NCBI GenBank assembly: GCA_032716605.1
Contig: CM064523.1
Coordinates: 39,832,026-39,896,025, forward strand
Length of the DNA: 64,000 bases
Reading direction: 5' to 3'
DNA from: Paralithodes platypus
Lineage: Eukaryota; Arthropoda; Malacostraca; Decapoda; Lithodidae
Notes under the pieces: model-generated
Told to the model about the DNA's origin: nothing
The model's database searches: none
The model's input: the letters and a program-made list of their open reading frames with translations, nothing else
Translations under genes and position numbers: made by a program
Part shown: positions 9,981 to 21,509 of the stretch, piece after piece
Layout of the letters: every line of letters begins with the position of its first letter
How positions within the stretch are numbered: position 1 is the stretch's first letter

Positions 9981-12434
9981 CTTCACGAGAATGCCAGACA
10001 TCGCACCAGCACCCTTCAGTTTCGTGAAGAACTGGTGAAGGACAAAATAATTGAATAACGAGAGCTCGCCAACAACCTTCGTAAAGAACGAGATGCTCTT
10101 CTACGGATTTGGGAAGACGAAACCTCTCCAGACCACCTCAAAGCCGAAATCAACACAGCCCTCGAACAACTACTTGAACAACACAGAATACAAGCCGAAA
10201 ACACAACCATAAAAAAGCTTGCCCGTCTTTATGGCGGAAACATAAAACTTCCCAAACCAACAAAAGGATACATAAACCTGACTAACACCATTCTGACCCC
10301 GGACCAAGAAGACCTCCTGAACAAGGGCCTCAACTGCCATTACAGCTCCAAACCTGGCCCCCACCGGAAATGCCTAGAAATGGAAATCCTCCTGGACGAC
10401 ATCCTACGACTTAAGAAGGATGGCAAGGTCACCACTACTCCCGCCCTACAACCCACTCTCCTCGCTGAAGCCGCCAAAACCAGAGGAACTCACCATAGCA
10501 AAATCCTCAACAAACAACACTTCCATGCTGCCAAACAACTAAGAGAGAACCCCAACATTGTCATCCGTCGTGCAGATAAAGCTTCCTGCCTCGTGATTCA
10601 TGACAAGGAGGAATATCTTAGAAAAATGGACGTCATCTTAAGTGACAACACCAAATTTAAAAGAATCACCCGCAACCCAACCGACGAAATCAAACGTACT
10701 GCCAACACCACCATCACTGCCATCAATGCCAAACAAGGAGGTGTCCACCTTAAAAAACTCGTCGGAGAATACACCCCTGGTTATGCGTACGGAACCATCA
10801 AAACACACAAACCTGGGAACCCCCTCCGCCCCATCATCTCCCAGATCCCAACTGCCACCTACCAGATCGCCAAGGCCCTGAACAACCTCCTCACCCCCTA
10901 CGTGCCCTGCCAATACAACCTTAACTCAGCCAACGATTTCTTGGGAATTATATGAGACGCCCCCCGGAACATAAACCACACAATCGCCTCCCTCGACATA
11001 GAAAGCCTGTTCACCAACGTGCCAGTGGATAGGACCATTGACATGATTCTACGTCGAATTTACCATTGCCCTGATACACCAACACTGGACATCCCGGAGA
11101 AGGCCCTGAAAACACTGATGGAGCTATGTACCAAGGAGGCCCCCTTCCTTTGCCCTCGGGGCAACATGTACAAGCAGATAGACGGTGTGGCGATGGGCAG
11201 CCCCCTAGGAGTTCTTTTTGCGAACTTTTTTATGGGTACCATCGAGGAAGAGCTCCTAGCTGCCCAACGACCCGCCGTCTACTGTAGATACGTGGATGAT
11301 ATCTTCGTGCAAATCAAGGACCTCCACGAACTACAGGAACTCCAGCGTCGCTTCATGCCCTCCTCCGGACTTAACTTCACCTTTGAAAAATCAAACAATG
11401 GACAACTCCCCTTCCTCGACATCCTCGTAGCTCTGAACGACCACGGGTTCAAAACCACCGTCTACACTTAACCAACTAACACAGGACATTGCCTCAACGG
11501 CGATAGTGAATGCCCCCGCCGTTATCTTCTATCCTCCATCTCCGCTTATGTAAGGAGAGCCCTCACGCACTGCTCTACCTGGGCCGACACCCACCAGGAA
11601 CTGGAAAGACTATCTCAAGTTTCAGTGAATAACGGATACTCCAACTCCGACGTCTCCAGCACCATCAACCACCATCTTGAAAAATGGTACACCCAAAGCC
11701 CCCCCAACATTGACCCCCCTAATGAAATCAAGATCTTCTACCGCAATTTTATGTCCTCTGAACACAAAAGTGACGAGGCCGTCATAAAAGAAATAATCTC
11801 CAAGCATGTCCACCCAACCAACCCGGAAAACAAAATCAAATTAATCATTTATTACAAATCCCCCAAGACCTCCAACCTCGTTCTCCGCAACAAACCAGCT
11901 TCCACCAAGATAAAGAGCCCGATGACCGACGATCACGTCATTTACAAACATACCTGTAATTATGAGGACTGTGGACCTCATTCCTATATTGGCATGACGC
12001 AGACTCGTCTATCACGTCGGTTAACTCTTCACCTTCAGGCTGGAGCCATCAAAGACCACTATCTCACCCCTAACCACCCCCATCTCACACGCAACGATTT
12101 AGAGAAACACACCACCATACTCGATAAAGAAAGTGACCCAAAGAGATTACCAATACTCGAAGCGTTATATATCCAAGCCTTACATCCTAACATCAACAAC
12201 CAAACTCTGGACCTTCAGATCCTCCCTTCTGCCAAAAGGCACTACCCTACAGGGCCTAACGCCCCCCCCTCGCCCCATGGTGCCCTTGACGCAGCCCCCC
12301 GCGCTACCTCCTTCAGCTTCGTCTGCTGCCGGCGCCACACGTATTACGCAACTCAGGCCATGCACCTCGACACGCAGCCAATCAGCTTCGACCTCGCCAA
12401 ACGACACCTTCCCGCATCCAGTGCGCCTGCGTGA
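9819..12434 (+). pseudogene. PLE2 polyprotein: RT plus GIY-YIG, three nonsense codons in one frame
   Basis: One continuous frame of 871 codons plus stop, broken only by in-frame stops at 10056-10058, 10953-10955 and 11469-11471; no frameshift is needed. N-terminal coiled region (ANLIHLLPATQRKLIRDLET), a Glu/Arg-rich helix, then RT: NIVIRRADKASCLVIHDKEE, YGTIKTHKPGNPLRPI, IASLDIESLFTNVP (motif A), QIDGVAMGSPLGVLFANFFM (motif B), YCRYVDDIF (catalytic Asp pair), LPFLDILV. The C-terminal GIY-YIG module has IYKHTCNYEDCG, SYIGMT, R-x-LSRR. In the left copy the third stop position is Lys (TKPTNTG), so that stop is a simple point change. No RT activity is expected unless stops are read through. Confidence 0.9.
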
Positions 12435-12449
12435 CGCGGATCTCTCATT

Positions 12450-12776
12450 AACACACCTAGAATATCTCTCCACCAATAGCAGACATTTGCCCCCTGATTT
12501 TCGCCACCTTTGATCGTCTTCCCTCTATATATACCCTTCCTGTTTACTTTTTATATCATTCTATCATTACTTGATAATGCTGGTTGTCCAGTGAAACGCG
12601 TCGTATATCCTGTATCATCATGAACATTAATGTAACCCTGTACCGCCATGAATTATGCTAACCTCATTCATCTACTTCCTGCCACCCAGCGAAAACTCAT
12701 CAGAGACCTGGAAACCTTGAATAATAAAATTTCCAACGCAGAAATTGCCATTTCTTTCAACCTCGTATATATTAAA

Positions 12777-12778
<2 letters not shown>
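12450..12778 (+). repeat. PLE2 LTR-like terminal repeat, right copy
   Basis: Matches 9641-9960, including the CATGAATTATGCTAACCTC start-codon region, ending at ATTAAAGAA where a long (TA)n tract begins. This is the usual Penelope organisation with LTR-like repeats that include the 5' end of the ORF. Confidence 0.82.
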
Positions 12779-12812
<34 letters not shown>

Positions 12813-12906
12813 CATATATATATATATTACATATAATTATATATATATATATACATATATACATATATATATAATATATAAATATATATATATATATATA
12901 ATTATG

Positions 12907-12948
<42 letters not shown>

Positions 12949-12971
12949 ATATATATATATGTATATACCGG

Positions 12972-13003
<32 letters not shown>

Positions 13004-13031
13004 TGTATATATACTGTATATACTGTATATA

Positions 13032-13073
<42 letters not shown>

Positions 13074-13115
13074 TGTTTATATACAGTATATATATATATA
13101 TACCGGTATATATAC
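12779..13115. repeat. (TA)n microsatellite between PLE2 and LINE-A3
   Basis: Imperfect (TA)n with TACATATA, TACTGTATA and TACCGGTATA variants. LINE-A3 begins directly after it. Confidence 0.95.
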
Positions 13116-15470
13116 ACATGCCCGACCTTCCCCTGACGACCCCTCTAAATTCTCTGGACTAAGGCCTGTCACTCTTGCTATCAACTTTTGCAATATTCTC
13201 GGCCTTTCCTCTAATTTTCACTCAGTCGAACACCATCTCTCCTCCTATAAACCTGATCTTCTTTTCCTCACCGAAACCCAGGTGTCTGCGACAACTTCCA
13301 GCAGCCCGTTCTCTGTATCCTCCTACTTTCTCTATCCTAGTTTCAAAGCCAAAGGCGGATGTTGTGCATACGTGCACAACAAACTCACTTGCTCTCGTGT
13401 TCCCGATTTTGACTCTTCTGAATTCTCAACTTTATGGCTCAAACTATCCTGTCACTCTCCTACTAAATATTTCTGTGTTGTCTATCTTTCCCCTAACTCT
13501 ACCGACTTTCCCAAATTCTTTGACTATCCAAACACTAAAGTGGAACACATTCTATCCATCTCTCCCTTCTCTGAAATCTCCATCTTAGGAGATTTCAACG
13601 TTCACCAACGCCAATGGCTCTCCTCTAACACTACTGACCAACATGGATAACAGGCCTACCTCTTTTCTATCACAAATGACATATAGCAGCTGGTCCAGCA
13701 ACCCACCGGTATCCCAGATCACTTCGGAGATCGGGCCAACATTCTTGACTTATTTCTGACTTCAAACCTTTCTTCTTATATTGTCAATTTTTTCTCTCCT
13801 TTAAGCTCCTCTGACCATAAACTTATCTCCGTCACCTGTCCTATCTCTTCAGTACGGCCACCCGATCCTCCCAGCCGGCAGCGTTTGTGGCACTTTGGCG
13901 CTGCCGACTGGGAGGCTCTCCGGCAGTACTTCTTTGATTTCCCATGGAATGACTTCTGCTTCCGTGGCCGAGGACCCTCGGAGAGTGCTGAACTCATTAC
14001 CGAGGTAATCCTCTTGGGCATGAAAGCGTACATTTAATTTTCTTTCTCTCAGTCTAATGCAAAAAGATCTTGGTTTACTCACGCATGTTATACTGCTGCC
14101 CACAACAAGGAGGAAGCATTCAAACGGTACCGACGCCTTATAACTCAAGAATCTCATTCTTCCTATGTTTCTGCCCGGAATCAAGCCAAATCTGTTCTTC
14201 GACTTGCCAAACACTCGTTCATCAATAATATATGCACTGAACTGTCCAACTCTAGCTCTTCCCAAGCTTTCTGGCATCTAGCCAAAAACCTCTCCAACAA
14301 TTTGTCTTCCTCGTCTTTCCCTCCTGTTTCCACTTTGATGGCACAACCATCACTTCTTCCTCTGTCAAAGCTGAACTCTTCACTCAAACTTTTGCTAGAA
14401 ACTCTACCTTGGATGATTTCGGTGCTATTCCTCCCTCTCCACCCCCCTCTTTCCTATTTATGCCTATTATCCTAATCTCTTCTAAAGATGTACTTTCTAC
14501 CCTCTCTAGGCTTAATACTAAGAAGGCGTACAGTCCGGACGGTGTTCCAAGGTTGTACTTTCTGCCCTCTCTGGGCTTAATACAAAGAAAACATACTTAC
14601 CGGATAGTTTTCATCCTGTTGTACTCAAAAATTGTGCTTCCATGCTGACCCCCTGCCTAGGCAAACTCTTTCGTCTCTGTCTCTCCTCTAACTTCTTCCC
14701 TTTTTGCTTGAAGTTTGCTCTCATTCAAGCTGTCCCAAAGAAGGGTGACCGCTCTCAATCCTCCAACTATTATCCATTTGCTCTCATCTCTTGTATCTCT
14801 AAAGTTCATTCTTGCTTCCAAATTTCTTCTCATAATCTGCTCTCAGATCGCCAGTATGGCTTTCTTAACCCTTATTTAGCGGCGAGCAACATAAGTCGAG
14901 TTAAATAAAGCTGGACTATGTGGCGGCGCTCGACATAACTCGAGTGGCAATTTCAGCACGTAATGTGGCTGAGAGAGAGAGACAAGTGGTGGCAGGAGAC
15001 TAGCGAGCGTATGACTGCTCCAGACCACCGCGGCGAACCTACTGACACAAATCTCAGCTCCCTCCTCCCTCTCTCACTCGCTACATACTCAATTATGTAC
15101 TGAAAGTACCGAATTACCTGCTTTTTGCACTCGCGTTGCACGGTTATTGCAAGAAAACTATCCATCATACAAGGATCGTTATGGTGTCATTCGAAAGCTC
15201 TGTTTATGCCCTTTCAGGGATAGGTACTTGTTTTACGTTCTGGGTCTTATTTAGGCATGAAAATGATCACGTAAACAGCCCTATTTTGGCTAAAAACACC
15301 CCGCTGTGCGGTACACATAAATAAACCGCATAGGCCGCTCGTAAGGTGTTAAGGGTCGCTCTACTGGTGATTTTCTTTCATATCTTACTAACTCTTGGTC
15401 ATCCAACTTTCGGGACTTCGGTGAGACTTTTTCTGTTGCACTAGGCATATCGAAGGCATTCGATAGTCTT
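13116..15470 (+). mobile_element. LINE-A3, interrupted by a TTAA transposon
   Basis: Endonuclease is readable in 13116-13650 ([38 protein letters not shown]) and then broken by stops. The linker and first RT motifs follow in several frames up to 14864. The sequence is interrupted by a 480-bp TTAA-flanked element and resumes at 15353 (GGGTCGCTCTACTGGTGAT) to about 15470, where it joins repeat R1. Motifs B and C are absent, so the copy is dead. Confidence 0.85.
14869..15348 (+). mobile_element. TTAA-flanked non-autonomous DNA transposon, copy M1
   Basis: TTAA at 14865-14868 and 15349-15352, while other LINE-A copies have a single TTAA here (GCTTCCTTAAGGGTCGC). Ends: CCCTTATTTAGCGGCG and, as complement of the right end, CACCTTACGAGCGGCC, an imperfect inverted repeat. 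The interior matches M3 (32861-33337): shared GGACTATGTGGCGG, TATCCCTGAAAGGGC and GAATGACACCA. TTAA target and C-rich ends fit the piggyBac type. No transposase. Confidence 0.85.
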
Positions 15471-15477
15471 GTGCTCT

Positions 15478-15705
15478 CTTTGCCTATGTTAATAATTTGC
15501 CTTACTTTGTCTGGATGTTCAGTTTGTACAGTCGGCCTAATAAGTGATATCTCGGCACCAAGTATGTTTTTATCAATAATTGGTATCAGTAATATATAAA
15601 CTTGATTTATTCGTTTCAAGTGAGATATACAAACATGTTCCCACACTTATCCACCCTATTCAACACCTGACTGTCATTAATACAGCACAGAGCGAGGCAA
15701 ACGTA
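15478..15705 (+). repeat. Interspersed repeat R1, uninterrupted copy
   Basis: Matches the complement of 1786-2125 but lacks the SINE; the empty site reads GGTATCAGTAATATATAAAC. Class unknown. Confidence 0.82.
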
Positions 15706-16200
15706 ATGACCTCTGAGACATGACTTATTAGCGCCACCACCGTACCTCAAACTCCAGGAAATTTTCCTCTGCCACGCAGATGTTAGAAAACATTGTCAAA
15801 TACTTTAGAATTTGGATACCTGTTTGGATATGTCCTCTTGTATTCAGCAACAGCAGCACTAGAGCTTCCATTGTAGAGCCCATAAACAAATATTATGTTT
15901 CCAGATTATACGTTAGAGTAAGTAAATTACATGTTTTTGCAGTGTTATTCTCTTGAATGGTGGAAAATACCAGGAATCGTGTGTGCCACTCCATACTCTT
16001 ACAAGCTTTAGCGCGAACTGAGGGCACAGGCGTGAATAGCTGATGCATTGGTGCCACATTTCATTACAGTAGGGCAGGTGTAATTGTTAATTACAATGCT
16101 ACAAGGTTATATATTATCCTGATATATAAATATACAATAGCAGATTAGAAATATTTTCTTTTTCAAAGGTATCATGGTGTAAAGAGTAACCAATCAGAGT
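15706..16200. other. Unassigned sequence with interspersed repeat R2 at its end
   Basis: 15706-16045 has no recognised feature. 16050-16195 matches 2375-2540 (R2). Confidence 0.5.
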
Positions 16201-16204
16201 AAAC

Positions 16205-16285
16205 TTCCTCAGAGTGGTGCTCAGGACCTGACTGCGCCACAAAGTGACGGGCGGTGGCGTCGCCACATCCCTACCGTTAAAAATA
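16205..16285 (-). mobile_element. LINE-A 5'-end fragment, inverted
   Basis: The complement begins GGTAGGGATGTGGCGACG and CACCGCCCGTCACTTTGTGG, the LINE-A 5' terminus. It faces away from LINE-A5 across a (TA)n tract. Confidence 0.78.
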
Positions 16286-16286
16286 A

Positions 16287-16330
<44 letters not shown>

Positions 16331-16352
16331 GTGTATATATATATATATTCAT

Positions 16353-16396
<44 letters not shown>

Positions 16397-16430
16397 TGTA
16401 TATATACCTGAATATATATTTATATATATA
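16286..16430. repeat. (TA)n microsatellite between divergent LINE-A 5' ends
   Basis: (TA)n with short interruptions; a LINE-A 5' end lies on each side in opposite orientation. Confidence 0.93.
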
Positions 16431-16769
16431 AGGTGGGGAGATTGTAGGCACCAATCGATCAGGGCTAGACCCAGGTGAGGTTATAGGCATGTGATAAAGA
16501 GTCACTGGAACTCCTGTTTCATTTGCTTGGCCTCTCTTACTGATTTTCTTTGTTCCTTATTTACACTGAGAGCAATCCAGCTAGCTCTCACAAACACATC
16601 CTCCTCCTATCCACTTCACTACACTAAACATGTACACCACACTTCATTCCTCCACACCATAATTTAAAAAAAATATATTTAATTTTAGCCCAGCCTCGGA
16701 GTCCCCAGGGGGGGGGGGGGGGGCACAAATGCCCCCACACCTGACCGACCATCCCCTGACGAGCCCACA

Positions 16770-18989
16770 AAATTACCTGGACCTCGGCCTGATACTCTTT
16801 CTATTAATTTCTGCAACATTCGCGGACTTTCCACTAACTTTCACTCTGTTGAACACCATCTCTCCTCCTGCAAACCTGATCTTCTCTTCCTCACCGAAAC
16901 TCAGGTGTCTGAAGCAACATCCAGCAGCCCCTTCTCTGTATCCTCCTACTTTCTCTATCCTAGTTTCAAAGCCAAAGGCGGATGTTGTGCATATGTGCAC
17001 AACAAACTCACTTGCTCTCGTGTTCCCGATTTCGACTCCACTGAATTCTCTACTTTATGGCTCAAACTTTCCTGTCATTCTCTTACTAAATATTTCTGTG
17101 CTATCTATCTTTCCCCTAACTCTACCAACTTTCCCAAATTCTTTGACTATCTAAACTCTACTGTGGAACACATTCTATCCGTGTCTCCTTTCTCAGAAAT
17201 CTCCATCTTAGGAGATTTCAACGTTCACCACCGCCAATGGCTCTCCTCTTACACTACTGACCCAGCTGGTGAACAAGCCTACGTCTTTTCTATCCTAAAT
17301 GACCTAGAGCAGTTAGTTCAGCAACCCACCCATATCCCGGATCGCATCGGAGATCGGCCCAACATTCTTGACTTGTTTCTAACTTCTAACCCTTCTTCTT
17401 ATACTGTTGATCTTTTCTCTCCTTTGGGCTCCTCCGACCATAAACTTATCTCTGTCACCTGTCCTATCTCCCCAGTTCGGTCAACCGATCCTCATAGCCG
17501 GCGGCACTTGTGGCTTATTGGCGCTGCCGACTGGGAGGCTCTTTGGCAGTACTTCTTTGATTTCCCATGGAATTATTTCTGCTTCCATGGCCGGGGACCC
17601 TCGGAGAGTGCTGAACGCATTACCGAGGTAATCCTATCGGGCATGGAAGCATACATTCCATTCTCTTTCTCTCAGACTAATGCTAAAAAATCTTGGTTTA
17701 CTCACGCCTGTTCTACTGCTGTCCGCAATAAGGGGGAAGCATTCAAACGGTACCGACGCCTTAAAACTCAAGACTCTCATTCTTCCTATGTTTCTGCCCG
17801 GAATCAAGCCAAATCTGTTCTTCGACTAGCCAAACACCCTTTCATCAATAATAAATGCACTGAACTATCCAACTCTAGCTCTTCCCAAGCTTTCTGGCAT
17901 CTAGCCAAAAACCTCCCCAACAATTTCTCTTCCTCGTCTTTCCCTCCCCTTTCCCATTCTGATGGCACAACCATCACTTCTTCCTCTGACAAAGCTAAAC
18001 TCTTCGCTCAAACTTTTGCTAGAAACTCCACCTTGGATGATTCCGGTGCTATTCCTCCCTCTCCACCCTGCTCTCTCTTACTTATGCCTAATATCCTAAT
18101 CTCTTCTAAAGATGTACTTTCTACCCTCTCTGGGCTTAATACTAATAAGGCGTACGGTCCGGACAGTGTTCCTTCTGTTGTTCTCAAAAACGGTGCTTCC
18201 GTGCTGACTCCCTGCCTAGGCAAACTCTTTCGCATCTGTCTATCCTCTAATGTCTTCCATTCATGCTGGAAGTTTGCTCACATTCAACCTGTCACAAAGA
18301 GGGGAGACCGCTCTCAACCCTCCAACTATCGTCCAATTGCTCTCATCTCTTGTCTTTCTAAAGTTTTTGAAACTATTCTTGCTTCCAAATTTCTTAAGCA
18401 TTTCTCTTCTCATAATCTGCTCTCAGATCGCCAGTATGGCTTCCTTAAGGGTCGCTCTACTGGTGATCTTCTGTCATATCTTACTAACTCTTGGTCAACC
18501 TCCTTTCGGGACTTCGGTGAGACTTTTTCTATTGCACTAGACATATCGAAAGCCTTCGATAGAGTCTGGCACAAATCTTTAATTTCTAAACTACCCTCCT
18601 TTGGTTTCTAGCCCTCCATCTGTACCTTTGTCTCTAATTTTCTTTCCGGCCGTTCCATAGCCGTGGTTGTGGACGGCCATCGTTCACTTCCTCACCCTAT
18701 AAACTCCGGTGTTCCTCAGGGCTCTGTCCTATCTCCTATTCTCTTTCTAATTTTTTTAAATGATCTCCTCAATTGTACCTCAATTCCCATCTATTCATAC
18801 ACAGACGACTCAACCTTACACTACTCCATTAGTTTTTCAGAACGCCCCAGCCAGCAATCCCTCAACGACAAACGTAATGAAGCCATAGAACTCTTAAATT
18901 CTGATCTAAACACTATCTCCAATTGGGGCAGAGAAAACCTTGTTACCTTTAATGCTTCCAAAACCAAATTTCTCCATCTATCTACCTGA
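16770..18989 (+). pseudogene. LINE-A5 polyprotein, endonuclease and RT, one nonsense codon
   Basis: Open from about 16770. Endonuclease: [28 protein letters not shown] (catalytic Glu present), [43 protein letters not shown]. Linker: [54 protein letters not shown], motif [17 protein letters not shown] at 18609-18611 replaces the family Tyr in FGFYPSI. The frame then continues with SGVPQGSVLSPILFLIFLND (motif B) and YTDDS (motif C, Ala changed to Thr) to a stop at 18987. The C-terminal part continues after LINE-B1 (20719-21342). No ATG of obvious quality precedes the endonuclease. Best preserved endonuclease of this family here. Confidence 0.88.
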
Positions 18990-19045
18990 CAGGATATCCC
19001 TGCGGACTATCCCTTATTCTTCAACAATACAAAAATCCATCCTTC

Positions 19046-20747
19046 GCCTGGACCTGATACAATCTCTCCTAGAGTCCTAAAGGAAGCTAAGGATGAGCTC
19101 TCTAAATCACTGACATTGCTATTCAATAAATCCTTGCAGTCTGGAACTATGCCTGATCAGTGGAAGCTAGCCAATGTAACACCGATATTAAAAAAAGGCA
19201 GCAAATCCCTACCCAGTAACTATCGTCCAATTAGCTTAACCTCAGTTGTATGTAAAATGCTAGAAACACTCACTCATAAGAGACAGACTCGTAAATCACT
19301 TAGAGGAAAATAACATACTTAAAGATACTTAACACGGCTTTCGTAAAAAACGTTCCTGTTTAACAAACCTCTTAGACTTCTTCCACGATATCCTCAACCT
19401 CTACGATGAGAGTAAAGCTGTAGATATTATATACCTTGATTTTCAAAAGGCCTTTGACAAAGTTCCCCACAAACGTTTACTGCTAAAACTAAAAGCGCAT
19501 GGAATACAAGACGGTGTGTGGAAATGGATAGAAAATTGGCTCAGCGACAGAAAGCAAAGAGTAGTCATAAACGGTAAGGCATCTAAATGGACCAATGTAA
19601 GTAGCGGGGTACCCCAGGGATCGGTACTAGGACCAATTCTCTTTCTAATTTACATCAACGACATAGATGATGGTCTCACCTGTACAATTTCAAAATTTGC
19701 TGACGATACAAAAATTGCAAATAGCGTACTCTCAAAAGAACAAGTTGACGATATGCAACACAATCTAGATAAGTTGTCATGTTGGGCCCAAATTTGGCAA
19801 ATGAGTTTCAATGAGGATAAATGTAAAGTACTAAATATCGGATACCAAAATGAGAAAGCAAACTATTTGATGAATGGCACTCAGATTAAGAATGTAAACA
19901 GAGAAACCGATCTGGGAGTAACAATATCGAGTAACCTAAAACCGAGTCAACAATGTTCAGAAGTTGTTAAGAAGGCAAACAAAATAATTGGCTTTATAGG
20001 CAGGTCATTTGAGCATAAATCCTTAGACGTTATCCTAACCCTTTACAATTCCTTAGTCCGCCCTCTTCTGGAATACTGCGTTCAATCCTGGTGCCCTTAT
20101 TACCAAAAAGATATAGACAAGCTAGAACGAGTTCAACGTAGAGTTACCAAAATGATACCTAGCCTAAAGAACACACCAGACGAGGAGCGTCTTAGAGAAT
20201 TAAATCTATTTCCTTTAACCCAGCGCAGATTAAGAGGCGACTTAATTCAAGTGTTCAAAATCATCAAAGGCATCGACAATATGAACTGTAGTAAGTACTT
20301 CACTATCGACCAAGCTAATTACACGCGGGAAAACGGGTGCAAAATTATTGGTAAATCTTTTAACTCACACGAAGCTAAAAATGTCTTCTTCAATCGAGTT
20401 GTCAACTTATGGAATGGGCTTCCCCGAGATGTTATAGACTGCAGCACCGTTGATTCATTTAAACTTCGCCTAGACAAATATCTCGCATCAAACCCACGAC
20501 TGACTGCGTTTGTAAATTAATAACTTTATTTTATCCTCCCCTCAGTTACTAACCCATCTGTCCCCTACTAACTTCCTAATCCTGCCACGGACATTAGTTC
20601 CAGGGCAGTAGTTCCCTTTCCAATGTTCCCTTACCCACTCTAAACCACTGTTTGGACACTTGATCCTCAGTGTTTTGGAGGACAATCAGCCTAGAAGGGT
20701 CACTAAACCTGTTGTTGCTTGATTTCCTTTGTAATACTCCTTTGTAC
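19046..20747 (+). mobile_element. LINE-B1, nested in LINE-A5
   Basis: 5'-truncated: begins at GCCTGGACCTGATACAATCT (RT fingers) and ends with the family 3' repeats TTCCTTTGTA/CTCCTTTGTACT. It is collinear with 49083-50777 of LINE-B2 with few differences. Confidence 0.9.
19116..20520 (+). pseudogene. LINE-B1 reverse transcriptase, frame-disrupted
   Basis: A first open part (19116-19313) covers MLFNKSLQSGTMPDQWKLAN and NYRPISLTSVV. It ends after a rearranged stretch (ACACTCACTCATAAGAGAC) that in LINE-B2 reads ACGGTCATACGAGAC. A stop also follows at CTTAACACGG, where LINE-B2 has CTCAACACGG. From 19516 a 334-codon frame covers SGVPQGSVLGPILFLIYIND (motif B), FADDTKIA (motif C), the thumb and the C-terminus to LDKYLASNPRLTAFVN. 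Motif A (YLDFQKAFDKVPH) is between the two, readable without a start codon. Confidence 0.88.
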
Positions 20748-21342
20748 TTCTCTCAATATTCTTGGTGTCTCTTTTTCTTCTGCTCTCAGTTGGAAGGACC
20801 ATATTACCAGTCTTGCTAAGGCAGCCTCCCAGAAACTGGGTGTGCTCAACCGCCGTACGGTGTTCTTTTCCCCTGCACAGCTTCTTGCTCTGTACAGGGG
20901 CATAGTGCATCCTTGTATTGAGTATTGTTCACATGTGTGGGGAGGTTCCTCTCACACCGCTCTCCTAGACAAAGTTGGAAGGAAGGACTTTCGTATCATT
21001 AACTCCCGTCCACTCACCAACTCTCTGCAATCTCTGTCTCTCCGCCGCAATGTTGCATCTCTCTCGCTATTGTATCGCTACTATAATAATCAGTGTTCCT
21101 CAGAGCTTTCCCAGTGTATACCACCTCCTTTACGTAGGGCACGTAGTACCCGTCTTGCAACTCAATCCCGCCCCTACTCTGTGCATCTCTCCAACCCAAG
21201 AGCGAAACGTTACTCTCAAACTTTCTTCTACTCAACAGCTGAGCTCTGGAACTCTCTCCCAGAATCAGTCTTTCCCTCTTCCTATGACTTAGATTACTTC
21301 AAACTCCGTGCGTCCAGGCATTTTGGCTCGAACGTCCCTTGA
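20719..21342 (+). pseudogene. LINE-A5 RT C-terminal part after the nested insertion
   Basis: Reads SLNILGVSFSSALSWKDHIT, EYCSHVWGGSSHTALLDKVG, IPPPLRRARSTRLATQSRPY and ends FKLRASRHFGSNVP with TGA, collinear with LINE-A6. The first codons come from the LINE-B1 3' end, so the open frame is chimeric and has no start of its own. Confidence 0.85.
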
Positions 21343-21430
21343 TTTTGGCCCTGTCACTCTTTCAACTATGGGGGAGGCACTTGCTATAGGCAGTTCTGCC
21401 TTTTGCCTCCCTCAATCACATAGAAAACAA

Positions 21431-21509
21431 AATATATATATATATTTATATAAATTATATATATATAAATTATATATATATATATAATTTATATATATGT
21501 GTATATATA
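21431..21509. repeat. TA-rich microsatellite at the LINE-A5 3' end
   Basis: (TA)n with TTATATATATAAATTA interruptions; the next element is inserted at a TA within it. Confidence 0.88.

Larger units (their letters stand above)
7942..12778 (+). mobile_element. PLE2, second Penelope-like element: inverted partial copy plus full copy
   Basis: A left partial copy in minus orientation (7942-9636) is joined head to head to a nearly full plus-strand copy (9641-12778). Terminal LTR-like regions occur three times: 7942-8290 (minus), 9641-9980 (plus) and 12450-12778 (plus). The right copy abuts (TA)n. Different family from PLE1, as protein motifs and terminal sequences differ. Confidence 0.88.
16431..21430 (+). 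mobile_element. LINE-A5, near full-length, split by LINE-B1
   Basis: 5'UTR from 16431 (GATTGTAGGCACCAATC), coding 16770-19045, then interrupted by LINE-B1 (19046-20747). The RT C-terminal region and 3'UTR resume at 20748 (CTTCTCTCAATATTCTTGG) and end at GAAAACAAAA near 21430, followed by TA-rich DNA. Comparison with LINE-A6 (37856-37880) shows continuity across the insertion. Confidence 0.9.

Noticed and set aside
12745..13162. ORFs of alternating Tyr/Ile in (TA)n tracts (also near 16290, 25540, 28960, 63600)
   Set aside because: Pure translation of TA dinucleotide repeats; no independent coding evidence.
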